From contig NBIV01000240.1 of the NCBI GenBank assembly GCA_003194525.1, forward strand, positions 1 through 64,000: a stretch of DNA of 64,000 bases, read 5' to 3'. Source of the DNA: Gracilariopsis chorda. Lineage: Eukaryota; Rhodophyta; Florideophyceae; Gracilariales; Gracilariaceae. Below the pieces are notes generated by a model. It was given only the letters and a program-made list of their open reading frames with translations. It did no database searches and had not been told where the DNA came from. A program made the translations under genes and the position numbers. Below are positions 11,000-20,882 of the stretch, piece by piece; position 1 is the stretch's first letter; every line of letters starts with the position of its first letter.

Positions 11000-11812
11000 T
11001 TAGAGGGCGATTACAATTGGAAATGACCATTGCGAACAGCCTGGATTGATGATACCGGCTACTATCATCTTGTCGATTTCCTCTTGTACAACCATGTCGC
11101 ATTTCGGTGGCAATCTGCGTAAACGAGAATGAATAGGTGTATCGGTTTCTAATGTGAACTCATGCATCACTGGTACGTTCACTGGTCGAAGGTCATTCAG
11201 AGACCAAGCGACTAGCTCTGTGTTTTCAATTGTATCTAGCAACTCTGAGCGTTTTGGTTCGGGAATATGGCGTAACTCGTCATTGAGCATTCCCAACCGG
11301 TCTGGATCTTGCGGGGCTGCGTCTGTAAAATTATGAACTCCACCGGGCCTTTCTGACATATCGTTGTTGGGTGAGATGAGCAAAACATGGTTTCTGATAT
11401 TATCTGTTGTATCGTTTTCTCGTAATCTTGGCACACTACTTAAATCTTCAGAGTGATGCTTGTTTGCTAGACTGATGCGTGTTTGTTGCTGTCTCGTCCC
11501 TGGGGTGATTAATGGGCTCGTTTTCTGAGTTTTTCGGAACCACTTGATCCTCAGCTGGTCTGGAAGTATCAGATCGCCGGACTTCGTCACCTTGAACATT
11601 CTCGCTGTTGTTGGTAGATCCATTTGCTTGAGGGTCTTAGTAGTCCTCAGGTATGACAATTTCTGTATGTCCATCAGGATATCGGAGAATGAAATGTCCT
11701 CGCATATCTTGAGATACATGGACAGTATCACTTTAGTACCGCCTTTCCTGCGGTTTTCGTTGATCATGCTCGTTATTATGCAAATCCTGTAAGGGATGAA
11801 CCTCATACTCAA
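11000..11812 (-). pseudogene. Element A copy 2 pol, region before and start of RT
   Basis: The last ~80 residues are a gypsy RT N-terminus (HEFTLETDTPIHSRLRRLPP, then EEIDKMIVAGIINPG). The ORF stops at TAA exactly before KDGRPRFCVDY, which follows in the same frame, so the RT is cut by nonsense changes. The first ~100 residues of this frame are probably not real coding: the preceding ORF continues there in its own frame through two TAA codons (after RRY and after EDY). Confidence 0.75.
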
Positions 11813-14078
11813 CTATCCCTCCAGGGTATGTCATCACAGGATTCCCTTGTTCATCAATGCCAAGTTGGCCTTCAGATGCACAGGAATCGCTCTCACGCAA
11901 GTCCTGTTCGGTATTCTGCGCCTCAGAGCGATCTCGAACTTCTTGTGATCCCTCTTCCCGATTGCCTGAGGGGTCAAGAACGAGAGCGAAATCTGTTGTA
12001 TTCTCCACTTCTATACGAAATCTATGATTGATCGGGAAGTCTCGAAATTGCAGGGGTATGGGATCTCCTGGACCCACCTTCGGCTCCCTTCGCTCGACAA
12101 GTATCTCAAATGTATCTGAAGTGCAGGTGGTCTCAGGAGTTGGAAGTACAATTGCATGATCCATAATCGGCATTCGCAATGTTGGATCCAGCAGAACAGA
12201 GTGAGCGGATCCTGTCGATGAATCCATGCTACTGTTATTCTCGGCATCTTCGTATCTTCCCTCTTTGACATTGTTAGTGCGTCCAGTGGGTTGCTCTGGT
12301 TGGGCACCATCTGTAAATCGATCGCGGAAGACCGTTTCACCACCTCTTCTTTCACTTCTTAAGTACCCCGGAACATCTCGTGGCTGGTCGGCTCGGTATC
12401 CTTCTGACGCTTGCTCCGGAGAAGGTGGTGGTGTTACATCATCTGTCAACTCATGTGGGACGTGTTCACTTCGTTCCTCATTGGTGGTCATGCCCACATT
12501 TAACACTTCTTTGGCGGTTAATTTCTGTAATGAGATTAAATATAGTCCGGCATTCTTCTTTTCTGTTTCCAACATGACTATATCCAAGTCTTCTTGTTCT
12601 GAGTCTGATTCTGTATCGGAAAGAAAGGCTTCTGAGTCTGACGTAAAGTCTTCAATGTCTGTTCCAGAGTCTATGGGAGTGTCGCCCATTCTTCCACGCT
12701 CATGGTCTAAACAAAGAGTGACAGATTTTCCCTGGTAGTTGAGTGATACTTCTTGTGTCCCCAGGTCAATACATGCTCCTAGACGTTCTAAGGTCGGACA
12801 ACCTATGATGACACTAAAGAGAGACTTGTCAAATACGAGGAATTCTAACGGAACGCGTACTGCCCCAAACTTCACCGGAACGTCATGAAGGACTCCGCGC
12901 ACAATGGTGGTGGTGCCGTCAGCTACTGTAATCTTCCTATTTGTCGGGAGTGGTTCCAGCGATAAGTCTTGCGTGAGGTTTGCAGAAAGCAAACTCGGTA
13001 TTGCTCCTGAGTCCAGCAAAGCTTGTACTTCAGTTCCATACACCTTTACCGGGACTACCTTTAGCCGTCGGGTCTCGTTTGTGGCTTCAGCGTAGTTGAC
13101 GCGCCGAGTGGACGTGCGTCCTGATAATTTGCGACGTAGATCCTTCTTAGCGTCTTTAGCATCACCACGAACAAGCTGGAAGAAGGTAATTCCAGAGGAG
13201 GCATTTTCAAGTTTCTCAAGAACATTATACTTTCCTGCATGTTTCTCGAGGTTTAATCTGCTGGAAGACTTCCTAGGTGGTATCTTTTGTTTCTTAGTGG
13301 GATTCTTAGGACTTACTGCGTGTTTCGGCAAGCCATGAGGTTCCTTCTCTATTATTACTGATGGGTTAAGCAGAGAGGGTAACCGCATGGGTCCTTCCGT
13401 TCGAGGCTGCTTTGGTACTGGCGCACCGTCAGCTGTTCTCTTCGTCGTGGTCACGTATTCCTCATTAATTTCGTCCTCGACCACAACGGAGACATTATTT
13501 GTTTGTTGGCTGTTCTGCACGTTATCTCCCTTGTCATTCTTCTTGAGTCGAGTCTCACTTTCGGACTCAACTTGGGCGTCCTCGAATCCAACCCTACGGT
13601 CAACATCGACATCCTTCTTCCAACACGAGGCCCTTGCGTGGCCGAACTTGCCACAATGCCCGCATCGGGTACTGCGATGAGGGTTGAAGTTGCAACGAGT
13701 TGAGTAATGTCCTGCTTGTTGACAATATGCGCAGAGTCGATCCTCTTCATTCCTTCTATCCACAGCTTGATTCTTCTTGACTAACAAAGTTAACTGTGCC
13801 AGCCGGATTGTGAGTTCATCTACTCTGCCTTCGAGAGGAGCATGAGAGTCTGGCTTATCTTTCTGTAGAATATTCTTTGGGGGCGCAAGAACATGTAGGG
13901 CACCATGGGAACTGAGCACCTTTTTCCCAGCCACAAAGGCCCTTAAAAGATTTTTCAAGGCTTGATAGTCTGCCGCTCCCAAAAGATAACAAACTGAGCC
14001 AGATCTGAGAATTCCATTACGGCCTTCCGAAGCAACCCAAACTTGGCCTCTGAGTTGAATCCTGCCTTCTCGAAACAT
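11733..14078 (-). CDS. Element A copy 2 nucleocapsid and protease ORF
   Basis: The 781-residue frame overlaps the end of gag and lies in the -1 frame relative to it. Two zinc knuckles, CAYCQQAGHYSTRC and CGHCGKFGHARASC, lie near residues 115-155. They are followed by a charged linker and a retropepsin-like aspartic protease with LLDSGAIPSLLS near residue 350. The rest is acidic and Ser-rich. The first ~40 residues overlap gag in the other frame and are unlikely to be used. The real protein probably comes from frameshifting out of gag near 13955-13990. Confidence 0.8.
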   Translation of the reverse strand: MFREGRIQLRGQVWVASEGRNGILRSGSVCYLLGAADYQALKNLLRAFVAGKKVLSSHGALHVLAPPKNILQKDKPDSHAPLEGRVDELTIRLAQLTLLVKKNQAVDRRNEEDRLCAYCQQAGHYSTRCNFNPHRSTRCGHCGKFGHARASCWKKDVDVDRRVGFEDAQVESESETRLKKNDKGDNVQNSQQTNNVSVVVEDEINEEYVTTTKRTADGAPVPKQPRTEGPMRLPSLLNPSVIIEKEPHGLPKHAVSPKNPTKKQKIPPRKSSSRLNLEKHAGKYNVLEKLENASSGITFFQLVRGDAKDAKKDLRRKLSGRTSTRRVNYAEATNETRRLKVVPVKVYGTEVQALLDSGAIPSLLSANLTQDLSLEPLPTNRKITVADGTTTIVRGVLHDVPVKFGAVRVPLEFLVFDKSLFSVIIGCPTLERLGACIDLGTQEVSLNYQGKSVTLCLDHERGRMGDTPIDSGTDIEDFTSDSEAFLSDTESDSEQEDLDIVMLETEKKNAGLYLISLQKLTAKEVLNVGMTTNEERSEHVPHELTDDVTPPPSPEQASEGYRADQPRDVPGYLRSERRGGETVFRDRFTDGAQPEQPTGRTNNVKEGRYEDAENNSSMDSSTGSAHSVLLDPTLRMPIMDHAIVLPTPETTCTSDTFEILVERREPKVGPGDPIPLQFRDFPINHRFRIEVENTTDFALVLDPSGNREEGSQEVRDRSEAQNTEQDLRESDSCASEGQLGIDEQGNPVMTYPGGIVEYEVHPLQDLHNNEHDQRKPQERRY

Positions 14079-14503
14079 GTGTCTATTCGTTTCAATGGTC
14101 CCAACAAGTCACCGTAGTCTAACCTGAAGGAGACAGCCTGGCGAATGTACTCCTCGCGTTCTTCAATCCCACTAAACCGTTCCAAGAAGGCTGCCTTTAC
14201 CGTATCGTACTTAAATGCATCAGCAGTTAAATCCCCATCTGAAGCAAATTTTTCATAATAGAATTCGAATGCCTCACCTTCGAGGTAGCCGAGGAACTCC
14301 AATGCCCGTTCCTCGTTCGACTTTTCTCTGGTGGCGACATTCTCATAAAAGAAAAGAAACTTGCGGACGTCAGAAGAACATCCATCCAAAGAGAAGACAC
14401 TTATGATTTCCGAGGAGTTCAACCCTCCTCGAGAGTACCATTTGAGTGTCATGGTCCACGATTCCACGACACCGGACGATGACAGTCCTCTTTGTACCCT
14501 CAT
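13955..14503 (-). CDS. Element A copy 2 gag (capsid part)
   Basis: The 182-residue ORF begins one base after the proposed LTR edge. It is helical and acidic (GYLEGEAFEFYYEKF, SGIEEREEYIRQAV) like a gypsy capsid domain and would form the particle shell. It stops at 13955, and the knuckle ORF continues in the -1 frame with 124 bases of overlap. Copy 1 has the same arrangement plus one extra indel. Confidence 0.8.
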   Translation of the reverse strand: MRVQRGLSSSGVVESWTMTLKWYSRGGLNSSEIISVFSLDGCSSDVRKFLFFYENVATREKSNEERALEFLGYLEGEAFEFYYEKFASDGDLTADAFKYDTVKAAFLERFSGIEEREEYIRQAVSFRLDYGDLLGPLKRIDTCFEKAGFNSEAKFGLLRKAVMEFSDLAQFVIFWERQTIKP

Positions 14504-15173
14504 TTGTTGGAGAGTAGATCAAAAATATATGCGTAGCTCGAGAGTACCAGCACAGGTGTGCAATGCCAATGTAGTAAATAGGCACATACTGCGACAAAGA
14601 ACCAAGATGAAAGGTAGAAAGGGAACCCGGTAGTGAACAGTACAGCACAACCAGCGACAAAGCCCGGTACAATGTAGCAAAGTGACTATACCAGTGGATA
14701 ATCTACGCGATCAAATCCTTAGATCTAGCTTAGTGCTGATGATCAGTCCTAGTATAGCGCAATGGGCTACACGCACGACCAAAACCTTAGGTCTAGTGTG
14801 CGGCCAAAGTGCACCATGCTACACAAGACGAGCCCAAACGAGGGCAGCGGATTACAAGCATGTGGGAAGATGCGGGAGACCGAGCAACAACACGTAAAGG
14901 GGTGGGTGGTGAAGAGTGTGGTTGATGGCAGGGAGGAGCAGACTGCTCTAAGAGAAGGTGGGGGTTGCCAAAGGGAGAAGAAGTGGTCTGGCCCGAGTTG
15001 GCTTGGAGGCCACTGAAAGAGGGCTTTTATAGACAATCTTTCTATATGAATACCCTCTAGTCTCGCATAGTAGGTCTAAGTAACAACTCATAACAATTGG
15101 TCATGGGACATTTCCTCGCCATGACGGAACAGCTTGGCGAAAGTTATTGTACCTACTAGGGTATTTCTGAGTC

Positions 15174-15181
15174 TATATAAT
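15174..15181 (+). promoter_or_regulatory. TATA box for the LTR antisense ORF (second LTR)
   Basis: TATATAAT lies 60 bases before the ATG at 15234, as in the other LTR. Confidence 0.4.
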
Positions 15182-15233
15182 ACCTTGTGCCGGCACCAGA
15201 TGATTTCAGCAACATTGTTCCAACTACCTCACC

Positions 15234-15488
15234 ATGTCTAAACATCCACGTCTGAATGTCACCCGGCTCGTTCGAGAGATATCAGATGCTTTGTCCGCAG
15301 AATCACCTTGTAAACGCAGTCGTTTCATCGATGAAGAAGCTTCCCAGGCCGGGCCTTCCACCGAAGCGGTGCTCTCCATTCAGGCAGAGTATGACATGAC
15401 CCCTCAGGACCCCGCCATCAACCCATCTTACGGTGTTGCTCAGTTTGGTGGCCTACTCCGGGCTCTGGCGGATGGCCACATGAAGTAG
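15234..15488 (+). CDS. 84-residue LTR antisense ORF, second LTR
   Basis: This is the same ORF as 6836-7090, with Ala instead of Glu in the STEAVLS stretch and two silent changes. Start, stop and upstream TATA box are all conserved. Confidence 0.4.
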   Translation: MSKHPRLNVTRLVREISDALSAESPCKRSRFIDEEASQAGPSTEAVLSIQAEYDMTPQDPAINPSYGVAQFGGLLRALADGHMK

Positions 15489-16298
15489 GTGAGCTGCAGC
15501 CTTCCCTTCAATATCGTTTGGAGCGCCTGCTTCTTTTATATTTACAAGGGATCCTCCAAGGAATGATGTTCGTGGCGCGGATTCGTCGGCGTCCATTTTT
15601 GAGGGGTGTCATGCTTGCGGTTGTCACAGCAGTAGATGAAGAATTGCAGAGAGAGGACTAATACATGCTACCATCTTTCTGTATTATGTCGATAAACTGC
15701 TTCTTCTTGCGTGTATACGTTACAATAGAGATGCGGTACTGTGGGTGGTGGTGACGCAGTTGTCGCTGGGCGTTCTGGCGCGAGGCACCGCAGGGCCAGA
15801 TTAGTTGCAGTGGGTGCGCGGGGGTGCAATCGCGCACAGGCGCCCGAATGTTTGGTGTCAAAGCGGACGAATGGGCGACCATTTCAGCTTGCGTTTCGCC
15901 AAATGTATGCTCACGGAAAGGCCAGTGGAGCGAATATTTGGCATAGGCGGTGAGCGTCGTGAAGAAGGCGGCACTCTGGGCAGGGATGCGCGCCGGCTGT
16001 ACGAGCGGGCGTGGCGGCGGCGGTCTGATGGAACGTCCTGGTGGACGGCGAGGGACGGATGAGAATGCGGTTCGGTGCGCGGGGCGCAGCGGCAGCGCTT
16101 ATCTTGTGATGGCGGAGGCGGTGGTAGTGAAAGAAACGGGGAGAGGGGGGTTTTAGCGGAAGAAGCGAATGGGATTGTCCCGAAAAGATCCTGAGATCAC
16201 ATCTCATATGTACTTCTTTCATTAGGGCAAAAGAAGGGGTGGCTGTCCAACACGATGCTTCGCTACGCTGTTTCCATTATCAAGCGTTGCGGCCCTTA

Positions 16299-16707
16299 GG
16301 GCTGTTCTATCAGTTTCTAAATTTTAACTTATGTAAACGTGTTACGCAGTCAACTTCAAGCTTTCGGCCAAGGCTTTATTCTATGAGTTTTTTTATTAAC
16401 GCCAGCTCCATAACATTGCAGAGACAATTCAATACCCTCCCGCCCACCCTTGCACCATTCCAACGTCCAAACAAGGCCAAAATCGGCAAGATTTGTCATT
16501 TTGTTTTGTCAGGTGGAAGTTAATTTTGTACTGATTGCATTTTTGAAGTGTAATCTTCCTACGTTCAATATTCGTTTAATGTAGGAATCGTGCTCCCTAC
16601 ATTTAACGAAATCTTGAAAGGTTGGGAGACAACGTGTAAATGCCTGATTGCTCGAGAATGGTTTTCCAGTTTCGTTTCGTTTCATTTAACAACTCATAGA
16701 ACACCCC
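16299..16707. mobile_element. Harbinger-like MITE, 409 bp
   Basis: The left end GGGCTGTTCTATCAGTTT and the reverse complement of the right end GGGGTGTTCTATGAGTTG agree at most positions over about 25 bp. It is flanked by TTA (16296-16298) and TAA (16708-16710), the TWA type of site used by PIF/Harbinger. The ends resemble those of the larger element that starts 3 bp further on. It has no coding capacity and is probably mobilised in trans. Confidence 0.7.
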
Positions 16708-16926
16708 TAAGGGGCGTTCTACGAGTTGATGTGGCTGATAAGCAAAAACAGGAAAGTTAGTGTAGACCAATAGATAGCATCCACGTCTCAGGAGATTATT
16801 TCCAAGCCTTCATCTTGTGGGCAGGGCGAAGATTTCCGCCCACAAGGAAACAACGACCGTTGCATTGCATAAACCCTCTGAAACCGAAAGACCTCCAGTT
16901 GTGTTCTTCCTTTCGATAAGAGGGCA

Positions 16927-18296
16927 ATGGATGGCTCACAAGTGCAATATCACAACTCGAACGCTTGGTCACAATCTGAACACAACCAAGACAATGTTTC
17001 GAGCCACAACGACAGTAGTGTCACCCCAAACACCGACCCTCCCCATGCCAATCACACCGTACATCCCACTATCCGTCCTACAACAGTTTCTGAAGCATTT
17101 CAAATGGTCATTGATGCTTCCTTCGACAACAACCAGTGCAAGCAAGCACTAAAAGCAGTGAAAATTGTTGGAGCTCACAACGCGAAGCTCGATACAAAGC
17201 GAAAGGAGATAGCTCAGAAAATGGTACAGAAGCATATAACACTTAAGAAAGTGAAAGATTTGATAGCATCCAATGCCCCTAATGACAGCAATATTACCGT
17301 TTTTCGTCGACTTCCTTCGACAACAGTAAGAATGCGACGAGCGGAAGACAAATCTGAGGTCATAGAGTACATACGAGGAGACGCACCAACTACTGTTGAT
17401 GGAGAACATGTGATGAATAGCTCAAATATAAGTGAACGACAGCCCACATTGAACATATCAGCGGATGGAAGGCGTCCTGCTTTTGAAGCGGCCGAATTCT
17501 GTAGACTACTCCATGATCTTGCAGACACAAGAATGACAGGTAGGCGACAGAAGTTAATGCAATGCTACGATCGGGAGCAACTTGATCAAGAGATAACCGA
17601 TCCGTGGACAGAAGAAATTGCTCTTCTTTTTAATGATTGCCAGTTTAAACCAAGGGCAAATACACTGTTATCGGGAGGTGTGGCACTGAGTGATATTTGC
17701 ATGATTAATCCTGCCCTAAGACCTCATTTACGTGATGGAGGTGTCTTGAAAAGAAAGTTTGGGGAATTCAAGAGTTTATATGGCACTTGTATCTTTCGAT
17801 ACGAGGCTTCTGGGCAAGGGGATCCTGAAGCTTTTGCAACATTTGCTAACGGGAAGTCATATATTTTGTATGGGTTTTGCTTTTTAAAACAACACCCGAT
17901 TCTCCAGCCACTTGCAACAAGGGCATTGGATAGTGAGGCACAAAGGGAGAAAGGAGTTGGACGTGGATTTGGTGGATATGTTTTGGGGGTCCAGAGTTTT
18001 GAGCGCACAAAAAAAGAAGGAAGTCAAACAATCAGGAAATTAATGTAGTGGGAGTGGATAGTCTCGTGTCGGCATTGCAGCATCCTGATGATAGCATTTC
18101 GAGAGAGCTACAAGTTGCGGAGAGAGATAAGATTCGATTTGAGGCTCTCGACGCACAGGCACGTTCGGCGTGTTCTACGCTGAACGCTATTTCAAGGACG
18201 AAAGAAATGCTACAGCAGGCATCAAATGATGATGACAAAGCAGTGTTTCAAAGAATGTTGAAGAAACTTATGGGTAATTTGGGTTCAGCAGAGTAA
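16927..18296 (+). pseudogene. Harbinger partner protein (Myb/SANT-like), one frameshift
   Basis: The first frame (16927-18048, 373 codons) has a polar N-terminus, a basic segment near residues 90-110, AEFCRLLHDLADTRM at 189-203 and a SANT-like stretch from DPWTEEIALLFNDCQF (about 225) to KRKFGEFKSLYGTCIFRYEASGQ (about 275-297). In this superfamily such a protein helps move the transposase to the nucleus and bind the element ends. The frame breaks at a run of seven A near 18008-18014. The other frame continues without a stop to 18296 with a charged coiled-coil-like tail (LQVAERDKIRFEALDAQ). The shift could be a mutation or a sequencing error. Confidence 0.7.
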
Positions 18297-18327
18297 AATT
18301 ATCATCGTAAAGTACCTGGGAAAGGTT

Positions 18328-18744
18328 ATGGAAGGGGAGGTGGACACTATGAGGCTTCGATTGGCACGGGAGACCGACTTTGCAGAAGCAGGCTGGCGGT
18401 TAACGGACGATGGTATGCTAGTTGAGGATGAACAAGGGAAGCAACATGTCCGTGAAGACGAGCATAGAGCAGTGAACAGCGAAGAAGTGTACCTGTCGTA
18501 CTTTTTGATGAACGCTGCACAATTGTGCGGTAATGATGGGGCTCTTCTTGGTGTTAAACTGGCAGGTCTAAAGAGAAAGGCAACATCCGTGAGCGACGCA
18601 GGTGCAGCTATGGCACGAGTCACTGCAAAACTGGGCCCAAGGAGGGTGGCAGGATTGCGATCCTGCACCAAGGTGCACGGTTTGATCGATGCAGAAATGG
18701 CAGTGTACATTTCCCATACCAGAGCTTGTAGATTTAACAAGTGA
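18328..18744 (+). CDS. Unknown 138-residue ORF inside the Harbinger element
   Basis: This ORF lies 31 bases after the partner gene, starts with ATG and ends with TGA. It is acidic in the middle (DDGMLVEDEQGKQHVREDE) and Ala-rich toward the end. I do not recognise it. It may be a third element gene or a fragment of the partner protein. Confidence 0.35.
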   Translation: MEGEVDTMRLRLARETDFAEAGWRLTDDGMLVEDEQGKQHVREDEHRAVNSEEVYLSYFLMNAAQLCGNDGALLGVKLAGLKRKATSVSDAGAAMARVTAKLGPRRVAGLRSCTKVHGLIDAEMAVYISHTRACRFNK

Positions 18745-19045
18745 TGTCAAGCAATACTATTTGCCTTGTCAACGGAGCTCTGCGACAAGAGCTTGACATA
18801 TGATGTTGAGGAGTTGTCTAAGTCACAGGAAGCGAGTGCGATGCGAAAAGTGGGAGGTTGGAAGGTCGCGACGGTTGCTTGGCAAGGGAAGCATGGGGCT
18901 TGAGAATAGTGGGGTGGCCGGAATAGCCTGAGAAATGGAGGTCAGAGGAAGAAAGCATGCGGCAACAAAGGTAGAAGCTTTTCTGTCACGCTGGAACGCG
19001 ACGCCAAGAACACAGGGAATACCAGAAAGGAGTTAACTCATGGAG

Positions 19046-20175
19046 TTACATGTTGTCGTGATTCTGTCTCTTGCGTACAAAACCTAGTCTGCAAAGGTGT
19101 TCAGCGAGAGAATCTCTAATCACACTGGTGTCTCTCCTCCACTGTCGTGATCTTCTGTTATATCTTTCAGTGTGTAGCATATCTTGAAATTGGACTATTG
19201 GGGAGCGTCTTCCACTGTTCAGTTCATGAATTGGTATCATATCAAACAGTGACCCGTCGGCATTGTCGATTATGAAATTGTGCAGCTTTACTGCCACCAT
19301 AATTATAAGTGTGGACTTGCAATGGGATATCGTAGTGCCGACCAAAATATTCCAAAGCGAGAAACTAACATGCTGAATGCTTGCTCGGCACAAATCTGAC
19401 AAGAAGAATGATAATAATTGAATTTATCTTCCTTCCCAGTTAGTCCTTTACCAGTATACGGCGTTAGAAGTCTTCAATCATTAGGGTACGCATCGTCTGC
19501 GACCACGGTGGCCCAGAGCGGAAGAAAATCACTTTTCAAAAAGCCGTAAAGCCGTGTTGCAGCCAAAGCAGTCGAATCGTGCGTACCCCCCGCGTGCCGA
19601 TTGGATATAAACGAAAACTTGTAGTTTGCTTCTACTGCTGCTTGCACAACGATGGAAAAGAATCCCTTTCTGTTATAGTAGTTTTTGGGATCTGCGGCAT
19701 CCGATATTGCAGGTCGATGTATCTCGATAGCAATACCATCCAGAGCTGCTATTACACCATCAAACTGAGATTTTAGTAGTTGTTGAAACTGCTTTGCGCT
19801 TATAAGACATTCTCTTTCGGTAGATGGAAAGTAAAAACCTGGAAGTACTCTATTCAAAGCACAAAAGGTTTCCTCAAATACACTATAAACAGTAAAAACA
19901 GCAATCTCGTACGGCCGATACAGATTCAGATAACTAGCTGCGGCTAGTAATCGTAGCGTCACAAAAAGCACCACAGCTGGTGAAACGGCACTTGCAACAG
20001 CTGAATCTGATCTTTGACTGCGTTTGAGTTTTTGGTACAAAGCAGAGTGTAGAAGAAAAAATTGCGCCTTCGTAAGTCGGTACATGCGAGCGAAGAGTGC
20101 ATCAGATATGTTACGTATGTGTCTTTGGTAATCAAACCTAGGTCTTGGCAGAATATATTTTGTGTTACGCAGCAT
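19046..20175 (-). pseudogene. PIF/Harbinger transposase, one stop and one frameshift
   Basis: The first 233 residues (19474-20175) contain a helix-turn-helix-like N-terminus, the first catalytic Asp in ALDGIAIEIHRP, HAGGTHDSTAL and the second Asp in TVVADDAYPN. A TGA (19474-19476) follows, but the same frame then reads RLLTPYTG and CAEQAFSMLVSRFGIFW, which holds the catalytic Glu. A second break near 19320 moves the C-terminus (KLHNFIIDNADGS) into the 19046-19402 frame. All three catalytic residues remain, so the element died recently. It would cut and paste elements with TWA target sites. Confidence 0.85.
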
Positions 20176-20882
20176 TTTGTTGGAGAGTGCAATCGTAAGA
20201 ATGGTGTTTAGAATGTAGAGAGCTACTCGATGAATTATTGTTGGCGATTTCTTCGTGACGGCGGTTTGCGTAAGCAGGACACCTGCAAAGCTTTGACAGC
20301 GTCTTGGACTCGGCGGTCAAACGTAGGGTCTACAAAGCATGGACTCGAGCGAGGAATATCCAGGGTTGACGTCTTGCTTTCCAGACTGAGAGAACTCTTT
20401 TTTTCTTGGAAACTTGGAAAAAACGTTGCCAAAATTTTCTTTCCATCATCAGCGTCAACTCGTAGAACGCCCCTTAGAAACTGTGAGGAAATATCATGAC
20501 ACCTACTACGATATGCGTAAGTCCGGATTCTACATGGCTTACCCTCATTCCAAGCGAAGTTACAGTGTCCTAGCAAAGCATACTGCGATAACTAGCACTC
20601 AAGTCTTGATGATTTACGGTTACTCTCCATCAGCTGCTGAAAGTGTGTACCAAACTACAAAGGTGAATCCAAAGGTACCGAAAGTGCCTCTGAGGATTCG
20701 CAAAGCTCACAGCCCACAAACGCTCCGTTGGTAGGGCAACCAGTACATGATTTGATGCAAACCGATTGACGAACCTGTACGCTCACAATCTTATGTGAAG
20801 CCCTGTCTACCGAGATGGGGCGGATGTATGCGGTATCGACAAGATGTTCCTGGCATTGAAGATTCACTTCACGTCTTCATGC

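Larger units (their letters stand above)
6107..16252 (-). mobile_element. Ty3/gypsy element A, copy 2 (complete, with both LTRs)
   Basis: The element is about 10.1 kb including both LTRs: 5' LTR 14505-16252, internal region 7854-14504, 3' LTR 6107-7853. Similarity to copy 1 stops at TGTCCAACA in both places (16244-16252 and 7845-7853), which sets the right LTR edge. A purine-rich tract abuts the 3' LTR. Gag, PR, RT, RNase H, integrase and a post-pol ORF follow in that order. The pol region has in-frame stops and at least one frameshift that copy 1 shares, so the element was already defective when the pair formed. No target duplication can be checked because the left end of the array lies outside the window. 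Confidence 0.9.
14505..16252 (-). repeat. 5' LTR of element A copy 2
   Basis: The 1748-bp copy is nearly identical to 6107-7853, with the same termini and the same two TATA boxes. The right edge at 16252 is where similarity between the two copies ends, followed by unrelated sequence. Confidence 0.8.
16711..20473. mobile_element. PIF/Harbinger DNA transposon, 3763 bp
   Basis: A 19-bp perfect terminal inverted repeat starts with GGGGCGTTCTACGAGTTGA at 16711 and ends with its complement at 20473. The flanks are TAA and TTA. Inside are two convergent coding units, as is common for this superfamily: a Myb/SANT-like partner on the plus strand and a DDE transposase on the minus strand. Both are damaged. 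Confidence 0.85.

Noticed and set aside
8555..11800. Nuclear code with UAA/UAG read as Gln
   Set aside because: Several stops sit where Gln is plausible, but others replace Trp or Arg (TAG in SGY-stop-QIR, TGA in VDY-stop-ALN), and intact genes end with TAA or TAG. Mutational decay explains all cases.
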